From: Neoarius graeffei | Lineage: Eukaryota > Chordata > Actinopteri > Siluriformes > Ariidae | NCBI RefSeq assembly: GCF_027579695.1 | Contig: NC_083579.1 | Span: forward strand, 73,529,871-73,593,870 | Direction: 5' to 3' | Length of the DNA: 64,000 bases | Shown: piece after piece, positions 52,101 through 62,070 of the stretch | Layout: every line of letters starts with the position of its first letter | How positions within the stretch are numbered: position 1 is the stretch's first letter | The notes under the pieces: generated by a model | Databases searched by the model: none | What the model was told of the DNA's origin: nothing | What the model saw: the letters and a program-made list of their open reading frames with translations, nothing else | Translations under genes and position numbers: made by a program

Positions 52101-54994
52101 CAAATCCTACCCCCTAATCACATCAGAATAGCACCTGCACAATAATTAACGCTTTCAAGGCACTACTCCGATCCATTACTCTTTGTCCATGCTTAATCTG
52201 GCTTCTGCAGTAAACAAAGGTCGCACGTTTGACGTCAGGGCAGATTTGTTGTCATTTTTTTGGCGCAGATTGTGACGTTCTAAAACGCAAAACTCCGGTT
52301 ATCTCTGTCTACACGAAAAGGCATGCACGGAGTTTTCAAAAATCTTCACTTTGCCCGGAGTTTTTTTTAAATATTCGTTTTTGATGTGTTTTCATGTGGA
52401 TGACAGGCCAAAACGTAGAAAAATATCTTCGATTTAGCAGATACCCGGCTACGTGTGGACGGGGTCTTAGTTTTCTATCACTGTGTTACTCACATACACA
52501 GATTTAAGACGTGCAACAAAGCGTGACCGGATGAATAACCTGTGTCCAAACCTTATTTTTGCAAATCTGACAGGGTTCGATTATAAACTTGAAAAAGCGA
52601 TGTTTTGAATGGTTTATGCAACTAAATAAGGTGATAACACTGTGCTATACTTGAAATAAAACACTTGGGAAAACGTTATTGAATAAAAGAATCAACTTTG
52701 TGGCCACATCACACCACCGACACTGATCATTTTCCAATAACCGCATGCTCCATTGTATGTTATTCGTTACATACAGGTCAACCCATAGGCATGAAAAGGT
52801 GTACGCTTAAAGTTCATACAGGTTTTATTTATTTATTTTTTGGGGGGAGAGAAGAGATGACATTTCTTAAAAGCAGACATTTTTTTTTTCCTTTCTTGTT
52901 TTTGAAATGAGATAGGTTGATGTGACCCGGGGACATACTGGGTCTTTGGACTGTTACCTTCCCAGTCTGTAATGGCCATAGAAAGAAAATAAGTGAACAG
53001 ACAAGTGCACACTTCTTACGTAGAATTTTTTTTTTTTTTTTAAAAGGTACAACAAATGCCACATACAGCAATCAAGATGGAGTCGTGTCAACTCTGTCAG
53101 AGTTGACCGGCAGTCTGCCAACCAAGTAAAATGTTCAACATTAAATTAAAAATAATAAATAAATTAAAAATAAATAAATACCCACCCACCCTACCCCAAC
53201 CATTAAGACACTGTAGTGGATATTCCAGATTTCCCCTTTCGGCCAGAACCTTAGGGCCTCTGCATGCTCTTGCGACAAGGCTTTCGCAGATAGCTTTTCG
53301 CAGACAGTTGTAATTTATCGTTGAGCGGGGAGTAATAGGCGTGCGCGATGTTATTCACCGCCACAACGCAAGGGGGCGCGAAGTCGCGAAATCGCTAGGA
53401 GTAGTTGGTGGGTGTGGTTAGTGGAGTGTTTATCCTCCAGTTACTTATGACTAGAACTGGAGTCGTATAGATGTACGTACTTCCTCGATCAACCGCTCTT
53501 CGTGCTGCTCCATCTTCGCTCGTGTTTTTAAAAATGCCGGTCGTGAATACAAGCCAAACCGGGAAAGTAGGGAAGCGGAAGTGCGTGTACAGCAGATGTA
53601 GAGTGGACCAATCAGAGCCCTCTTGTCTGCGACGCTGTCTGCAGTGGTCACAATTTTTGGGAGGTGCGCGCAGCGCGTCTGCGGGGGGGGGGGGGCTTCG
53701 CAGACGCCATCTGCGAGGACTGGGTTGTCAGCATAAATTGGCCTTTAGTTCACCTGCATGACCAGTCAAAGCCCACAGGTAAAATTAGCTGGTCAACTAG
53801 CATTAACATTCTTTCCATGATGCTAAATTTGGATAAAACGTAATTTGACATATGTACTTTGCAAGGCTATGTTATCTGAACTGACCATGGTATTGGAGTA
53901 ATAAGCTGCTTATTACTCAAATAATAAGCACTGGTGTGACTGAGAAATCTGTTAGCCACCATGCACTGAGGTGACTCCCATAAGCACCAACATTACTGTG
54001 GACTCTTTCACACCATTTCAGGCTGTTGGGAGTTCAGTTTAGTTTGGCACAATAGCTTCTCAAATGTTAGGGATGTGATAGGACATGTAAGCTACGTAAA
54101 TACCCCATGTATCTAGCCTCAGGAATATTACGCACACGGTCATAAAGCAGCAATGTGAAGACCATAGCAAAACAATTCCGTGGGTATGAGCGACAGAGTT
54201 TGTGCTTACAGATCTTAGCTAAATCAGAGTGAAGCTACATATATTTAAAAAGGCACTGCTGCAAAATCTTTCATATCATGCTAAAACAGAAGGGGGACCC
54301 CAAGGTGTTTTTTCAAATTAATAAAACCCCACCCTCAAATTTATAAAAGCATCTCTGGGAATGATATAAAAATACAGTAACTGAAGTGTATGGCATGTCC
54401 CCTTTAACACAGGAATACCTGGTAATAAATGTTCTTGCCCTGCGGAGCGTTGCCCGTCTCGAGGATGTAGTCATAGTTACGATGATCGATGATCATGATT
54501 CCTCCAGGTTTCACCATGCTGGCTATGTTCTGCAGGGCCAGCTTCTGATCACTCTGATCCCCTGAGAGATAGTCCATCGGTCAGTCAAAACATCTCTAAC
54601 CATTAACAAGCTCCAATTCAACATTAATATGCTTTACCTTTAAAATCTGGTAAATGAGCAAACGAGTTCCCCAGGCAGATAACTGCGTCAAATCCGTCTC
54701 CTGGCTTCGAAATGTCCTCGGGTAGCGCAAGCCAGTTTGCCTCTTCAATTACTGTACGGGAAAGGTGAACCACAGAGGAATCATCAGTTCAACAAAGTCC
54801 CAAAACACAGTCATTTACAGGACTAGATGTTGTTCCACTCCATCTACATTCTGACACGTTTCTTACCCCAATTATCAAACGCTGGCTCTTTCCTTCTCTC
54901 CCATCTCTCCTTGAGTGCATACTTCAGCATTTTATCACTGGCATCTACACTCATCACTCGGAATCCCTCCTCCAGCAACATGATCGAGTCCACA
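39941..54994 (-). CDS. gnmt: Glycine N-methyltransferase, exons 2-6 (5' partial)
   Basis: GNMT transfers a methyl group from S-adenosylmethionine to glycine, giving sarcosine and S-adenosylhomocysteine. It is a cytosolic tetramer, abundant in liver, that regulates the SAM:SAH ratio and binds folate. Exons 54867-54994, 54638-54751, 54419-54561, 49614-49738 and 39941-40112 join in frame to 226 residues, against 295 for the whole human enzyme. Recognisable parts are [11 protein letters not shown] and [17 protein letters not shown] (cofactor pocket), [38 protein letters not shown], the GKNIYY segment and the C-terminal [11 protein letters not shown]. Exon phases match the six-exon vertebrate gene. 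Exon 1, which holds the first SAM motif (DVACGTG in vertebrates) and the N-terminal arm, was searched for up to 64000 and not found. Confidence 0.94.
40989..41817. mobile_element. TIR element with GTTCACACGGCA ends
   Basis: The ends AATAGGGGTGTTCACACGGC and (inverted) AATAGCCCTGTTCACACGGC are clear, and repeated GTGTAGC/ACCGGTG motifs lie inside. It carries a nested 90-bp MITE (41327-41416) and a short AT-rich foldback run (41515-41625). A frame at 41186-41310 ([20 protein letters not shown]) has no recognised family. Confidence 0.65.
41327..41416 (+). mobile_element. 90-bp hAT-type MITE with exact 8-bp duplication
   Basis: The inverted ends CAGTGTTGCCAGAT and ATATCTGGCAACACTG (about 14 bp) are flanked by the exact duplication GTGTCTTC (41319-41326 and 41417-41424). 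The 8-bp duplication assigns the whole GTTGCC MITE family in this window to hAT. The interior keeps the AAGTGCATTTTGG...GAACATATTTTGGG core. Confidence 0.92.
42157..42440 (+). repeat. Repeat matching 47.6-48.6 kb in inverted orientation (uninterrupted site)
   Basis: ACTTCAAGAAGTCACCAGGC through ACTGTAATTACCGTAGTAGG and CAGAGGGTAAACAAACACTG is the inverse of the sequence either side of the hAT element at 47680-48547, but here without that insertion. It therefore acts as a related empty site. The class of the parent repeat is unclear; the copy at 47.4 kb carries a THAP fragment. Confidence 0.7.
42515..44295 (+). pseudogene. LINE reverse transcriptase, frame-shifted (L2/Jockey-like)
   Basis: Consecutive frames give [20 protein letters not shown] (linker after the endonuclease), [17 protein letters not shown] with [79 protein letters not shown] (catalytic YADD) and [10 protein letters not shown]. 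This is the order of a non-LTR reverse transcriptase domain. At least five frameshifts are present. The 5' endonuclease is missing. The C-terminal end continues beyond the hAT insertion at 46520-46604 ([20 protein letters not shown]). Confidence 0.88.
44588..44680 (+). mobile_element. GTTGCCAGAT MITE copy nested in the hAT element
   Basis: Starts GTGTTGCCAGATTGGGAGGT and ends GCAGTATCTGGCAACACTG. No exact duplication was found. Confidence 0.8.
44985..45668. mobile_element. TIR element with TTTACATTAGACCGTATC ends
   Basis: AGGCTACGTTTACATTAGAC (left) and the inverse of GATACGGTCTAATGTAAACA (right) bound about 680 bp inside the hAT element, between its BED-finger and transposase pieces. A 34-bp direct repeat containing CGTGTATTGGTGTTGCTGTG lies near 45550-45612. 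Non-coding. Confidence 0.7.
45715..45945 (+). pseudogene. hAT (ZBED-like) transposase internal fragment
   Basis: The frame includes [20 protein letters not shown] and [20 protein letters not shown] followed by [20 protein letters not shown], a conserved N-terminal stretch of ZBED-family hAT transposases just before the catalytic core. The core and hATC are deleted. Confidence 0.85.
46619..47125. mobile_element. Penelope-like inverted dimer with 14-bp target duplication
   Basis: A 507-bp insertion flanked by the exact duplication TCACTTACAATACA (46605-46618 and 47126-47139). Its two halves are inverted copies: AAGAGAGCAACTGGACTTGC...CATCCCAAAGTGCGTAGAAA is mirrored after a central ~45-bp segment. 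That segment is itself the inverse of the first 45 bases. The unit matches Penelope-like 3' ends seen elsewhere in the window. It lies in the LINE remnant, 93 bp right of the hAT element's duplication. Confidence 0.88.
47410..47660 (-). pseudogene. THAP-domain C-terminal fragment
   Basis: On the minus strand the frame reads [20 protein letters not shown] then [20 protein letters not shown] and [20 protein letters not shown]. The L..DAVPTIF box is the closing motif of THAP domains in transposon-encoded proteins. The zinc-binding N-terminal part is missing or decayed, and a hAT element is inserted just to the right. Confidence 0.6.
47680..48547. mobile_element. hAT-type element with 15-bp TIRs and exact 8-bp duplication
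   Basis: The ends TAGACCCCGAAGCCG and CGGCTTCGGGGTCTA are perfectly inverted. The duplication GTCTACTA is exact (47672-47679 and 48548-48555). The related uninterrupted site at 42.2 kb reads GCCTACTA. Subterminal GCCAGCCAATAATTT and GCTGGCTGATGAAATTATTG repeats are present. No transposase was found in 868 bp. Confidence 0.93.
48600..49600. other. gnmt intron 5 sequence, low complexity only
   Basis: Poly-A, poly-T and poly-C runs (for example 48806-48820, 49374-49400) and no supported element or frame. The right side adjoins gnmt exon 5. Confidence 0.45.
49614..49738 (-). CDS. gnmt: gnmt exon 5
   Basis: This 125-bp exon encodes [20 protein letters not shown] then [20 protein letters not shown] and T plus a split Ser codon. 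The pattern S-D-L..D..TSVL.VNNKA.MVTLDY matches vertebrate GNMT. Acceptor TATTCTAG after a T-rich run, donor GTACAGTG. The open frame continues through the donor into intron, which should not be taken as coding. Confidence 0.94.
50193..50561 (-). mobile_element. tRNA-headed SINE, copy 7
   Basis: Minus orientation, nearly intact, with a CTCATCTCATTATCTC tail. The exact 15-bp target duplication GCTGCCAGTCGAGAT (50178-50192 and 50562-50576) marks a recent insertion in gnmt intron 4. Confidence 0.94.
50580..51930. other. gnmt intron 4 sequence, no feature seen
   Basis: No paired ends, tandem array or family-like reading frame could be supported in this stretch. Confidence 0.45.
51933..52469. mobile_element. 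TIR element with ACACGTAGCCG ends
   Basis: TTAGGCCATGTACACACGTA (left) and the inverse of TACGTGTGGACGGGGTCTTA (right) are inverted imperfect repeats of about 30 bp. The CACACGTAGCCG cores are identical. The non-coding interior has AACTCCGG and CGGAGTTTT motifs in opposite orientation. Confidence 0.7.
53249..53750. mobile_element. Possible TIR element with GGGCCTCTGC / GGCCAATTTATGC ends
   Basis: Repeated CTTCGCAGA, TTTTCGCAGACAG and CATCTGCGAGG motifs face each other across the interval, and the ends TTAGGGCC and (inverted) TAAAGGCC are weakly matched. No duplication was fixed. Confidence 0.4.
53751..54418. other. gnmt intron 4 sequence next to exon 4, no feature seen
   Basis: Ordinary AT-rich intronic sequence with no paired ends, repeats or coding frame that I can support. 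Confidence 0.45.
54419..54561 (-). CDS. gnmt: gnmt exon 4
   Basis: This 143-bp exon encodes [20 protein letters not shown] then [20 protein letters not shown] and GKNIYYQ. The IDHRNYD segment is strongly conserved in GNMT and distinguishes it from other small-molecule methyltransferases. Acceptor ATCTCTCAG, donor GTATTCCTG. Confidence 0.95.
54638..54751 (-). CDS. gnmt: gnmt exon 3
   Basis: This 114-bp exon encodes [20 protein letters not shown] then [23 protein letters not shown] contacts the adenine side of SAM, and the LGNSFAHL strand contributes to the active site. Acceptor CCGTACAG, donor GTAAAGC. Confidence 0.95.
54867..54994 (-). CDS. gnmt: gnmt exon 2
   Basis: This 128-bp exon begins by completing the Gly codon of the first SAM motif, then [46 protein letters not shown] is the acidic end of strand 2 that contacts the SAM ribose. 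Acceptor TTTTTGCAG, donor GTAAGAAA. Confidence 0.94.
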
Positions 54995-55223
54995 CTGCAA
55001 AAACAAGTCGTTTAAGCAACAGCACTGTGTCGGACAGATTTCAGGGTCACAGTAGAGGCAGCTGATTTCTGGGGAGTTCAGTCCGGGATATGATCATTAT
55101 CTTCCTCCGATGTACACGAAGACAGCATCTGCATCATGTCATGTGACAGTCAGAGTTGCTAGCTTGGATTGGAGTGTGTTGTTCCCCTTATACCACAGTA
55201 ATTTGGCAAACAATTAATTTTAT

Positions 55224-55225
55224 AT

Positions 55226-55287
<62 letters not shown>
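55224..55287. repeat. TA microsatellite in gnmt intron 1
   Basis: More than 30 TA units followed by a T run, about 230 bp upstream of gnmt exon 2. Confidence 0.97.
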
Positions 55288-55295
<8 letters not shown>

Positions 55296-55405
55296 TAAAA
55301 CCAATCGATGGTCCAGTGATTACATTTAATGTTGCATGATCTCTACAAAAAACAAAAAGTTGGCTCCTGTTTCACTTAAATTTATCGCTGCTATAAACAA
55401 ACAAG

Positions 55406-55771
55406 GCGGCACGGTGGTGTAGTGGTTAGCGCTGTCGCCTCACAGCAAGAAGGTCCGGGTTCGAGCCCCGGGGCCGGCGAGGGCCTTTCTGTGCGGAGTT
55501 TGCATGTTCTCCCCGTGTCCGCGTGGGTTTCCTCCGGGTGCTCCGGTTTCCCCCACAGTCCAAAGACATGCAGGTTAGGTTAACTGGTGACTCTAAATTG
55601 ACCGTAGGTGTGAATGTGAGTGTGAATGGTTGTCTGTGTCTATGTGCCAGCCCTGTGATGACCTGGCGACTTGTCCAGGGTGTACCCCGCCTTTCACCCG
55701 TAGTCAGCTGGGATAGGCTCCAGCTTGCCTGCGACCCTGTAGAAGGATAAAGCGGCTAGAGATGAGATGAG
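55406..55771 (+). mobile_element. tRNA-headed SINE, copy 8
   Basis: Plus orientation, intact box A and box B, GATGAGATGAG tail. The exact 13-bp target duplication ATAAACAAACAAG (55393-55405 and 55772-55784) marks a recent insertion. Confidence 0.95.
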
Positions 55772-56265
55772 ATAAACAAACAAGTCTTTCCTCACTCACC
55801 TCTTGAAGTTTACAAAAAAAAAAAAAAAAAAACACAGCTTGTCTTGTGAATGAGAAACCAGAAAGCACAAAATTCTGTCCGGAAAACTCTCCAATATTGT
55901 AAATACTTACTGACCTCTATAAAGCTCTGACACTGGAGACTCATTTCCATAAATTTTAAACAAAAACACTTCCTTACAGAATGCTTCCTTATATTAATGA
56001 CTATTTAACAAAGAAAAACAATTCATTATTAGCCCCAAATAGTCTGCGATTCATGTCTCTATGCAAGTTGTTACTATGGAAACAATAACGCATTAACCTG
56101 TGATTTGCCTTGTAGCCAGAACTCCTGTCAGAGCTGCCGTTATAGAAAATTTTAATGACCATCAATAATGGCATAGCTTCAGCCCTGCGAGAAGTCAAAT
56201 CTAGGTAGAAAAGTTATATGCACCCTAGATACCCCTACTTTTATGCCAGAAAATTGAAAAACAGC

Positions 56266-56266
<1 letters not shown>

Positions 56267-56299
<33 letters not shown>

Positions 56300-56305
56300 G
56301 AGAGG
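56267..56305. repeat. GA / GACA microsatellite
   Basis: A run of GA units followed by GACA units and GA again. Confidence 0.95.
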
Positions 56306-56477
56306 GGTGATGTGTGGAAACTGCTCGTTAGGGTTTAATTACTCCACATCTTCATTATTAATTGCAGTTATGCAAATTTGCATAGAAGCTACTGTATATG
56401 CATCCCAGGCAGACCTGCCTTCCTGCCAAAAAGAATTAAAAGAGTCAGTGAAGAACTGATAGAGAAGCGATTTTTAC

Positions 56478-56697
56478 CTCCACCAAGGAGGTTATGTTTT
56501 CGGTAGCGTTGGTTTGTCTGTTAGCAACATTACGGAAAAAGTAATGAACGGATTGCTCTGAAATTTTTTCCAGAGGTGTGACTGGGCACAAGTAACAACC
56601 CATTACATTTTGGCGGTGATCCGGATCACCATCTGGATCCCGGAATTTTTTTAAAGGATTCTTGGCAGAGGTCTGCACTCTCCGAGTGCTTTTCTAG
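56478..56697 (+). repeat. Conserved dispersed repeat (CCACCAAGGAGGTTATGTTT type)
   Basis: The order CCACCAAGGAGGTTATGTTT, TTAGCAACATTACGGAAAAA, GTGATCCGGATCACCATCTG, TTTTTAAAGGATTCTTGGCA and CACTCTCCGAGTGCTTTTCT is one I recall from several fish and invertebrate genomes. It is non-coding and of uncertain class (possibly a SINE-like or ancient element). No duplication was fixed. Confidence 0.5.
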
Positions 56698-56999
56698 TTG
56701 TGAAATGTGGACGACACCAGACGCCACATGATGGCATAAGCTCCTCGCCTGTTCAGCTAATAAGCCTCAAGAACCTGTACTGAGGAAGCCCTTGGAATGC
56801 ATTTATCATTTAAAAGGGGTTCACAGCTGCAAAATATTTGAAAGAATGTGGACACAGAGGTCCTTTATCAAGGAACTTCATGTAGCTGTGGACTGGGAAT
56901 GTACGAATTCCAAAAAAACAAAAAACACCCCACTGATAACCAAGTCATCCCAGACCACAACAGTGCAGCATGTTTAAATATGCACCGTTTTTAAAAAAT

Positions 57000-58220
57000 A
57001 AATAAAAAATAAAAACCCCGAACAAAAGCTGTTAACCACTTAAATGCTGTGTGAAACTGGGTGCTCTCTGTAGCCTACCTCCAGTTCAGGAAAGAATGGA
57101 GAAACCATCCTGTCCACCATTTGATATCGCATCAGCCTCCATACCAATCAGTTCAACCCTGAAGATTGAACCAATTACAATATTAAGTTAAAATGAATTT
57201 AATGTCCCTCAACACCCCTTTTTTCTTGTACAAAGCAACAATCATTATGTCAATTGACCATATGTTTTCGAACCATGGCTGATCCAAAAGGCCATAAATT
57301 GATGGAAACTCTGCCAAGACTGAACTGGAAGATCCTGAAGGGGTGCATGAGACACGTGTAACAAAGACCCAGGTATCAATTTCGTTCCCGTGTGCAGCAG
57401 TGGTTAAACCAGTCTTGATATAGAATCACGTTTTGGAGAGAATTGATAGTGATCGGGATTCTCACATGTCGGATGAAGGGGCAGATATTCGAGTAAATGG
57501 TTATTTTTTGAGCCCCCAAGATGAGAAACTGCCAGCTCACGACAGTCCCACTCAGCACAGATAGTGCACCACCAGCCAGAGAGAACTGGAAACACAGATG
57601 ATTGGTTTGTAGATTTTTATTCCAAGCTGGCCACTGCAAAATATAGGGAAAATATTTATATGTACTTCAAATGCAGAAATATCTTTAAAACATACACTTA
57701 TTCAGTGTAATTACTGAAAGAAAATATGAAGTGGGTGATAATAGGGTAAATTGACAAACTGTCCAAATGTCAGATCAAATGTCACTTATTAAAATCAATG
57801 GGTTTCTTTTTTGCTCCAATAATTCCCATGTGGTTGTTTTGGTGGTGATGAACACTTTAATCAGATTTATGAGTAATAGATGACATGAAATCTACCTGCT
57901 TCGTTTGCACAAACTTCACCCACTGCCGCTTTAAAATTAGAGTCATTTCTCGGAAATTCATGAGCTGAACGTCCCGTTTATGGATTTGAACATCCAAACA
58001 ACTCAGCATTTTCCTATCATTATTTTTGTAAGATTCCAACAATATCCAATTTCAGTGCGTGAACAAGCAAAGTCAGATGAACTGAAATGACCCAGATAAC
58101 CAGGGTTCCACGTGTGAAGTCATGTGAGATTAGCCCTGAGGCAAGGCTGCCTTTTTCCGGGATCCAGAAGCCGCGATTTGTCGATAGTTTTGTGCTTGAT
58201 AAAATAAAATACTTAATATT
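57000..58220. other. gnmt intron 1 sequence, no feature seen
   Basis: No terminal repeats, arrays or family-like frames were supported. In particular, gnmt exon 1 is not visible on the minus strand here. Confidence 0.45.
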
Positions 58221-58226
58221 CCCCCC

Positions 58227-58607
58227 GGCGGCACGGTGGTGTAGTGGTTAGCGCTGTCGCCTCACAGCAAGAAGGTCCTGGGTTCGAGCCCCGGGGCCGG
58301 CGAGGGCCTTTCTGTGCGGAGTTTGCATGTTCTCCCCGTGTCCGCGTGGGTTTCCTCCGGGTGCTCCGGTTTCCCCCACAGTCCAAAGACATGCAGGTTA
58401 GGTTAACTGGTGACTCTAAATTGACCGTAGGTGTGAGTGTGAGTGTGAATGGTTGTCTGTGTCTATGTGTCAGCCCTGTGATGACCTGGCGACTTGTCCA
58501 GGGTGTACCCCGCCTTTCGCCCGTAGTCAGCTGGGATAGGCTCCAGCTTGCCTGCGACCCTGTAGAAGGATAAAGCGGCTACAGATAATGAGATGAGATG
58601 AGATGAA
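58227..58607 (+). mobile_element. tRNA-headed SINE, copy 9
   Basis: Plus orientation with intact boxes A and B and a GATGAGATGAGATG tail. The flanks AATATTCCCCCC and AATATCCCCCCCC are an imperfect target duplication. Confidence 0.92.
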
Positions 58608-58609
58608 TA

Positions 58610-59890
58610 TCCCCCCCCGCTTTATTAATCCATTTTGGTCATTACTAATGATATTTCATTTTAAAGCATTACAATAAGGCGTTACATACACTTTAAATAA
58701 ATGATCAACTGAAACCAAGAAGGGTTCAACAAGCAAAGTCTCAGACATACAACTTTTAAATGCGGAACATCACAATAGTGCTGTGTAGGCATCAGAAGCA
58801 CGATAACTGCACTCACAGACTTGTCACTTATCTACACCGACTCGCATAAAATACTGCGTTTTGAAATGGATAAACTAAAAATCACAACTCCACCTTACCT
58901 TAGAATAGTTTTAGACCAAACTTCATAGTATCTTTAGTGTTTTTAGGAACAATGTTTTCCTTCATAATTGGATTCTTCACTTACAGTGAGAAAGCAACTG
59001 GCAGCCATTTTGCTGAGTCGCTCGAGAGGATTATCAAGAAAGAGTCAGACTTTCTCAGCTAATCAGTGCATGCGATTTTCTATAAACCACCTGCATATTT
59101 ATACTAAACAGCTGATAAACAGCAACTTTGCCCCTGATTTCCCTATGGACGAGCCACCACTGCTAGTGAATGTACATGGCCCAGTTAGCCAAATATCATT
59201 CTATAAACAGCTCAGCACTGACCATGTAGTAACCTCAACTCCAGACATCAAAGTTTTTTTCCATAAACCAACTGTACTGCTAGTGTGAATGAGTGCTACG
59301 TAGCAGTATGAATATGGGCGAGAGGTGCCTGGTGTGCTGCATTGTGCTGAATAAACAGCATGTGTTCATCCACTGCCATTCAAAACAGCTGCTGCATGTG
59401 CATAAAAGTATGAGTACAAGTTATTATTAGGGTCAGGTTAGTGTGTCACTGTTTCACTGGCAGACAGGATAAAGTTCAGCAAGCCTGAGCTGTAGCTATA
59501 AAACAATTTCATCCTCTTACTGAAAACAGGACTGTTCTTGAATAAGGGTTGGGAATTACACACTTCACCTCATAAATGCCAGAAAAATACTGACAACATA
59601 AGGCAAATAATGTGTAATACACTTTGTAGAATAGACAAAGTCCATTTGTACTGATAGCATTCACCATTGACAGCACTTTCCATGAAGGCATAAACGAAAT
59701 GAAAGTAAAAATCGCTCACTGTGTTAAACCAGTTAAATCCTGTTTTCAGATCTGTCTAAAACATGTCTATAAATCAAGGAATTGAGTCATTTGCTGTTTA
59801 TGCTGACGGAGGTTTAATTTTGATGATGATGTTCATGACGTTCGAGTTAAAGGAACTCACATGACAAATGGATTGAAACAAAACTACATT
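58610..59890. other. gnmt intron 1 sequence, no feature seen
   Basis: Short unremarkable frames only, such as 58968-59288, which show no family resemblance. gnmt exon 1 is not visible. Confidence 0.45.
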
Positions 59891-59896
59891 TTAGAA

Positions 59897-60845
59897 CAAG
59901 AGTGCTCTGAACACAATATTCTCCACTGGCAACTCTACCATAACTCTGGTAAAATGCGACTGAATTGAACGAAATTACAATCTGCGTATTACCAACATAT
60001 AACAAAGAATCCTGCCAAGTTTCACGAAATTCCTCCAAAAAAAAAAGAGGAGTTGATTTCAGAAGGTGGCGTACCCTTCCCAGAACGGATAGACAGACAT
60101 TGCCACGACATAATCCCCCTTCGGGCCTTTCGGCGAGCAGGGGATTTTACCCCCCCCCCCCTTTTTTTTTGCCAAATTACACGAAATTCCTCCAAAAATT
60201 GTGAGGGAAGTTGATTTCAGAAAGCAAGCACACCTTGATGAAATTGCCAAAAGTGCAAGTTTGTTAATAATCAAGGGCATAACTCTGGTAAAAATTTGCC
60301 CAAATTAAACGAAATTTCAATATGCGTATAATGGTCCTAACAAAGAATCCTTTTGCCAAGTTTGGTGAAATTCCTCCACAAATTGTGAGAAGAGTTGATT
60401 TCAGAAGAACGTACACCCTCATGAAATCGTCAAAAAGTTATTTAAATCAAGGGTCAAAACTCTGGTAAAATTTTCACAAATGAAATTAAATCCCAATATG
60501 CGTATTACCATCATATAACAAGGCCTTTTGCCAAGCTTCGAGAAATTTGCCCAAAAATTATGAGCAGAGTTGATGTCAGAAAGGAAAAAAAAAAAACCAC
60601 CTTCATGAAATTGTCAAAGTACAAGGTGGTTAAATCAAGGGCTGTAACTCTGGGAAAATGCGAATGAATTGAACAAAACGATATGCATACTGATGAAATA
60701 CAACAATGCCTTTTGCCAAGTTTTGTGAAATTCCTCCAAAAATCGTGAGAGGAGTTGATTTCAGAAGGTGAGCACCCTTCCCGGGACAGAAAGAAATTGC
60801 CATGATATAATCCCCCTTTGGGCCTTTTGACCAGCGGGGAATAAA
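59897..60845 (-). repeat. Array of about five decayed ~180-bp repeat units
   Basis: The blocks AACTCTGGTAAAATGCGACTG, CGAAATTCCTCCAAAAA and GAGTTGATTTCAGAAGG recur about five times in the same order. The first and last units are the most complete and end in TAATCCCCCTTCGGGCCTTT or TAATCCCCCTTTGGGCCTTT with AGCAGGGGAT or AGCGGGGAAT. The single copy at 3556-3828 is the same unit inverted. No protein is encoded. Confidence 0.75.
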
Positions 60846-61159
60846 AACTAAAAAAAGTCATAATTTAATATAGCAGGCCACAAACACCAACTTAGTACAA
60901 ATTAAAATTTCTTTATACTACAGTACTGTTGAATTCTCAAATCTGATTGGTCTGACTGCAAGTCCTTCCAAAAGTGAAAATCAGGTGGTGTCTATTAAAT
61001 GCACTTGTTCTAATACATTATATTTTTATAGCAACAAAGAACACATGTATATGTACACATACAGATTTAAAAAAAAAAAAAAAAGGTGCACTTGTTGGTA
61101 TGGTCAAGTTTTCTGTGAGGAAACATTTTTGAACGAGTCTCCAGGATCAGTGCTTTCTA

Positions 61160-61720
61160 ACAATCAGAAGTAAAGCTGCAACTTTAAACATCCCACCAAA
61201 GGAAAGTCTTCAGAATGGAGGGCTTTACTGTTTAACGATCACTCCATTATAATAAAACTTCAGGATATACCATTATTGCAAAAGCAATATTGCATTTTAC
61301 ATGTATTAAATATTCAGACATCTTCATGGGTCCCAGAACTGTCACCACCTTCAACCAAGATCCTGCCAATGGTATTGTATTACAGCTTCTTCCAGCCTCT
61401 TTTTCTGAAAGACTGGCTTACATAGTTAGAGAAATAATCAAAAAAGCTTTTCTAAAACTAATATTTTAGAGATATTTTAGCTAATACATCTAGACAACCA
61501 GCATTTTAGAGATTAAGTTGCAATCCAAAGTCAAGTTCCTAACATGTTTGTAGCAGGTGGTCAATATATCCGACTGCTTGATTAAGGTGTGTTGACAGCA
61601 TCAGAGAACAAGTCAGTTTCCACAGACGTATACGGCCAATTACATGCCCCCCCACCAATTCATTTTTTCCTAGAAAAAATAAATACACATCACCTTTATC
61701 TATAATATCCTTTATGTGAA
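61160..61720. other. gnmt intron 1 sequence, no feature seen
   Basis: AT-rich sequence with no supportable element. The region 60924-60990 resembles 40430-40460 (TTGAATTCTCAAATC) and may be part of a minor repeat. Confidence 0.4.
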
Positions 61721-61781
61721 TATACTTTCAGTGCATTGTGGGTGGTAGAAATGGGCAACTGGACTTGCTTGAAGATTCTTG

Positions 61782-62031
61782 AAAAAAATATGGTAACGCT
61801 TCATGATTTTGCGTGTCATACTTGCGCCCAGAAGCAGCCAAACTTCTCCGTACATGTCCCAAGAATTCGACCAATCAGTCTGTCCATGTTCAAAGAATTC
61901 GACCAATCAGTCTGTCCATGTTCCAAGAATTCGACCAATCAGTCTGTCCATGTTCAAAGAATTCGACCAATCAGTCTGTCCATGTTCAAAGAATTCGACC
62001 AATCAGTATTTCTGATCATTCCACAGTGGCC

Positions 62032-62070
<39 letters not shown>

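Noticed and set aside
1170-54994. A functional cluster linking the galectin and gnmt genes
   Set aside because: They act in unrelated processes and are separated by more than 8 kb with independent start and stop structure. Same-strand adjacency is no evidence of joint function.
58968-59288. 106-codon frame MDSSLTVRKQLAAILLSRSR... as a gene
   Set aside because: No recognised domain, no splice context and ordinary base composition in gnmt intron 1.
61858-62007. Regular 32-bp repeats as a CRISPR array
   Set aside because: The units are directly tandem with no unique spacers, in a vertebrate genome, inside a U6 pseudogene.
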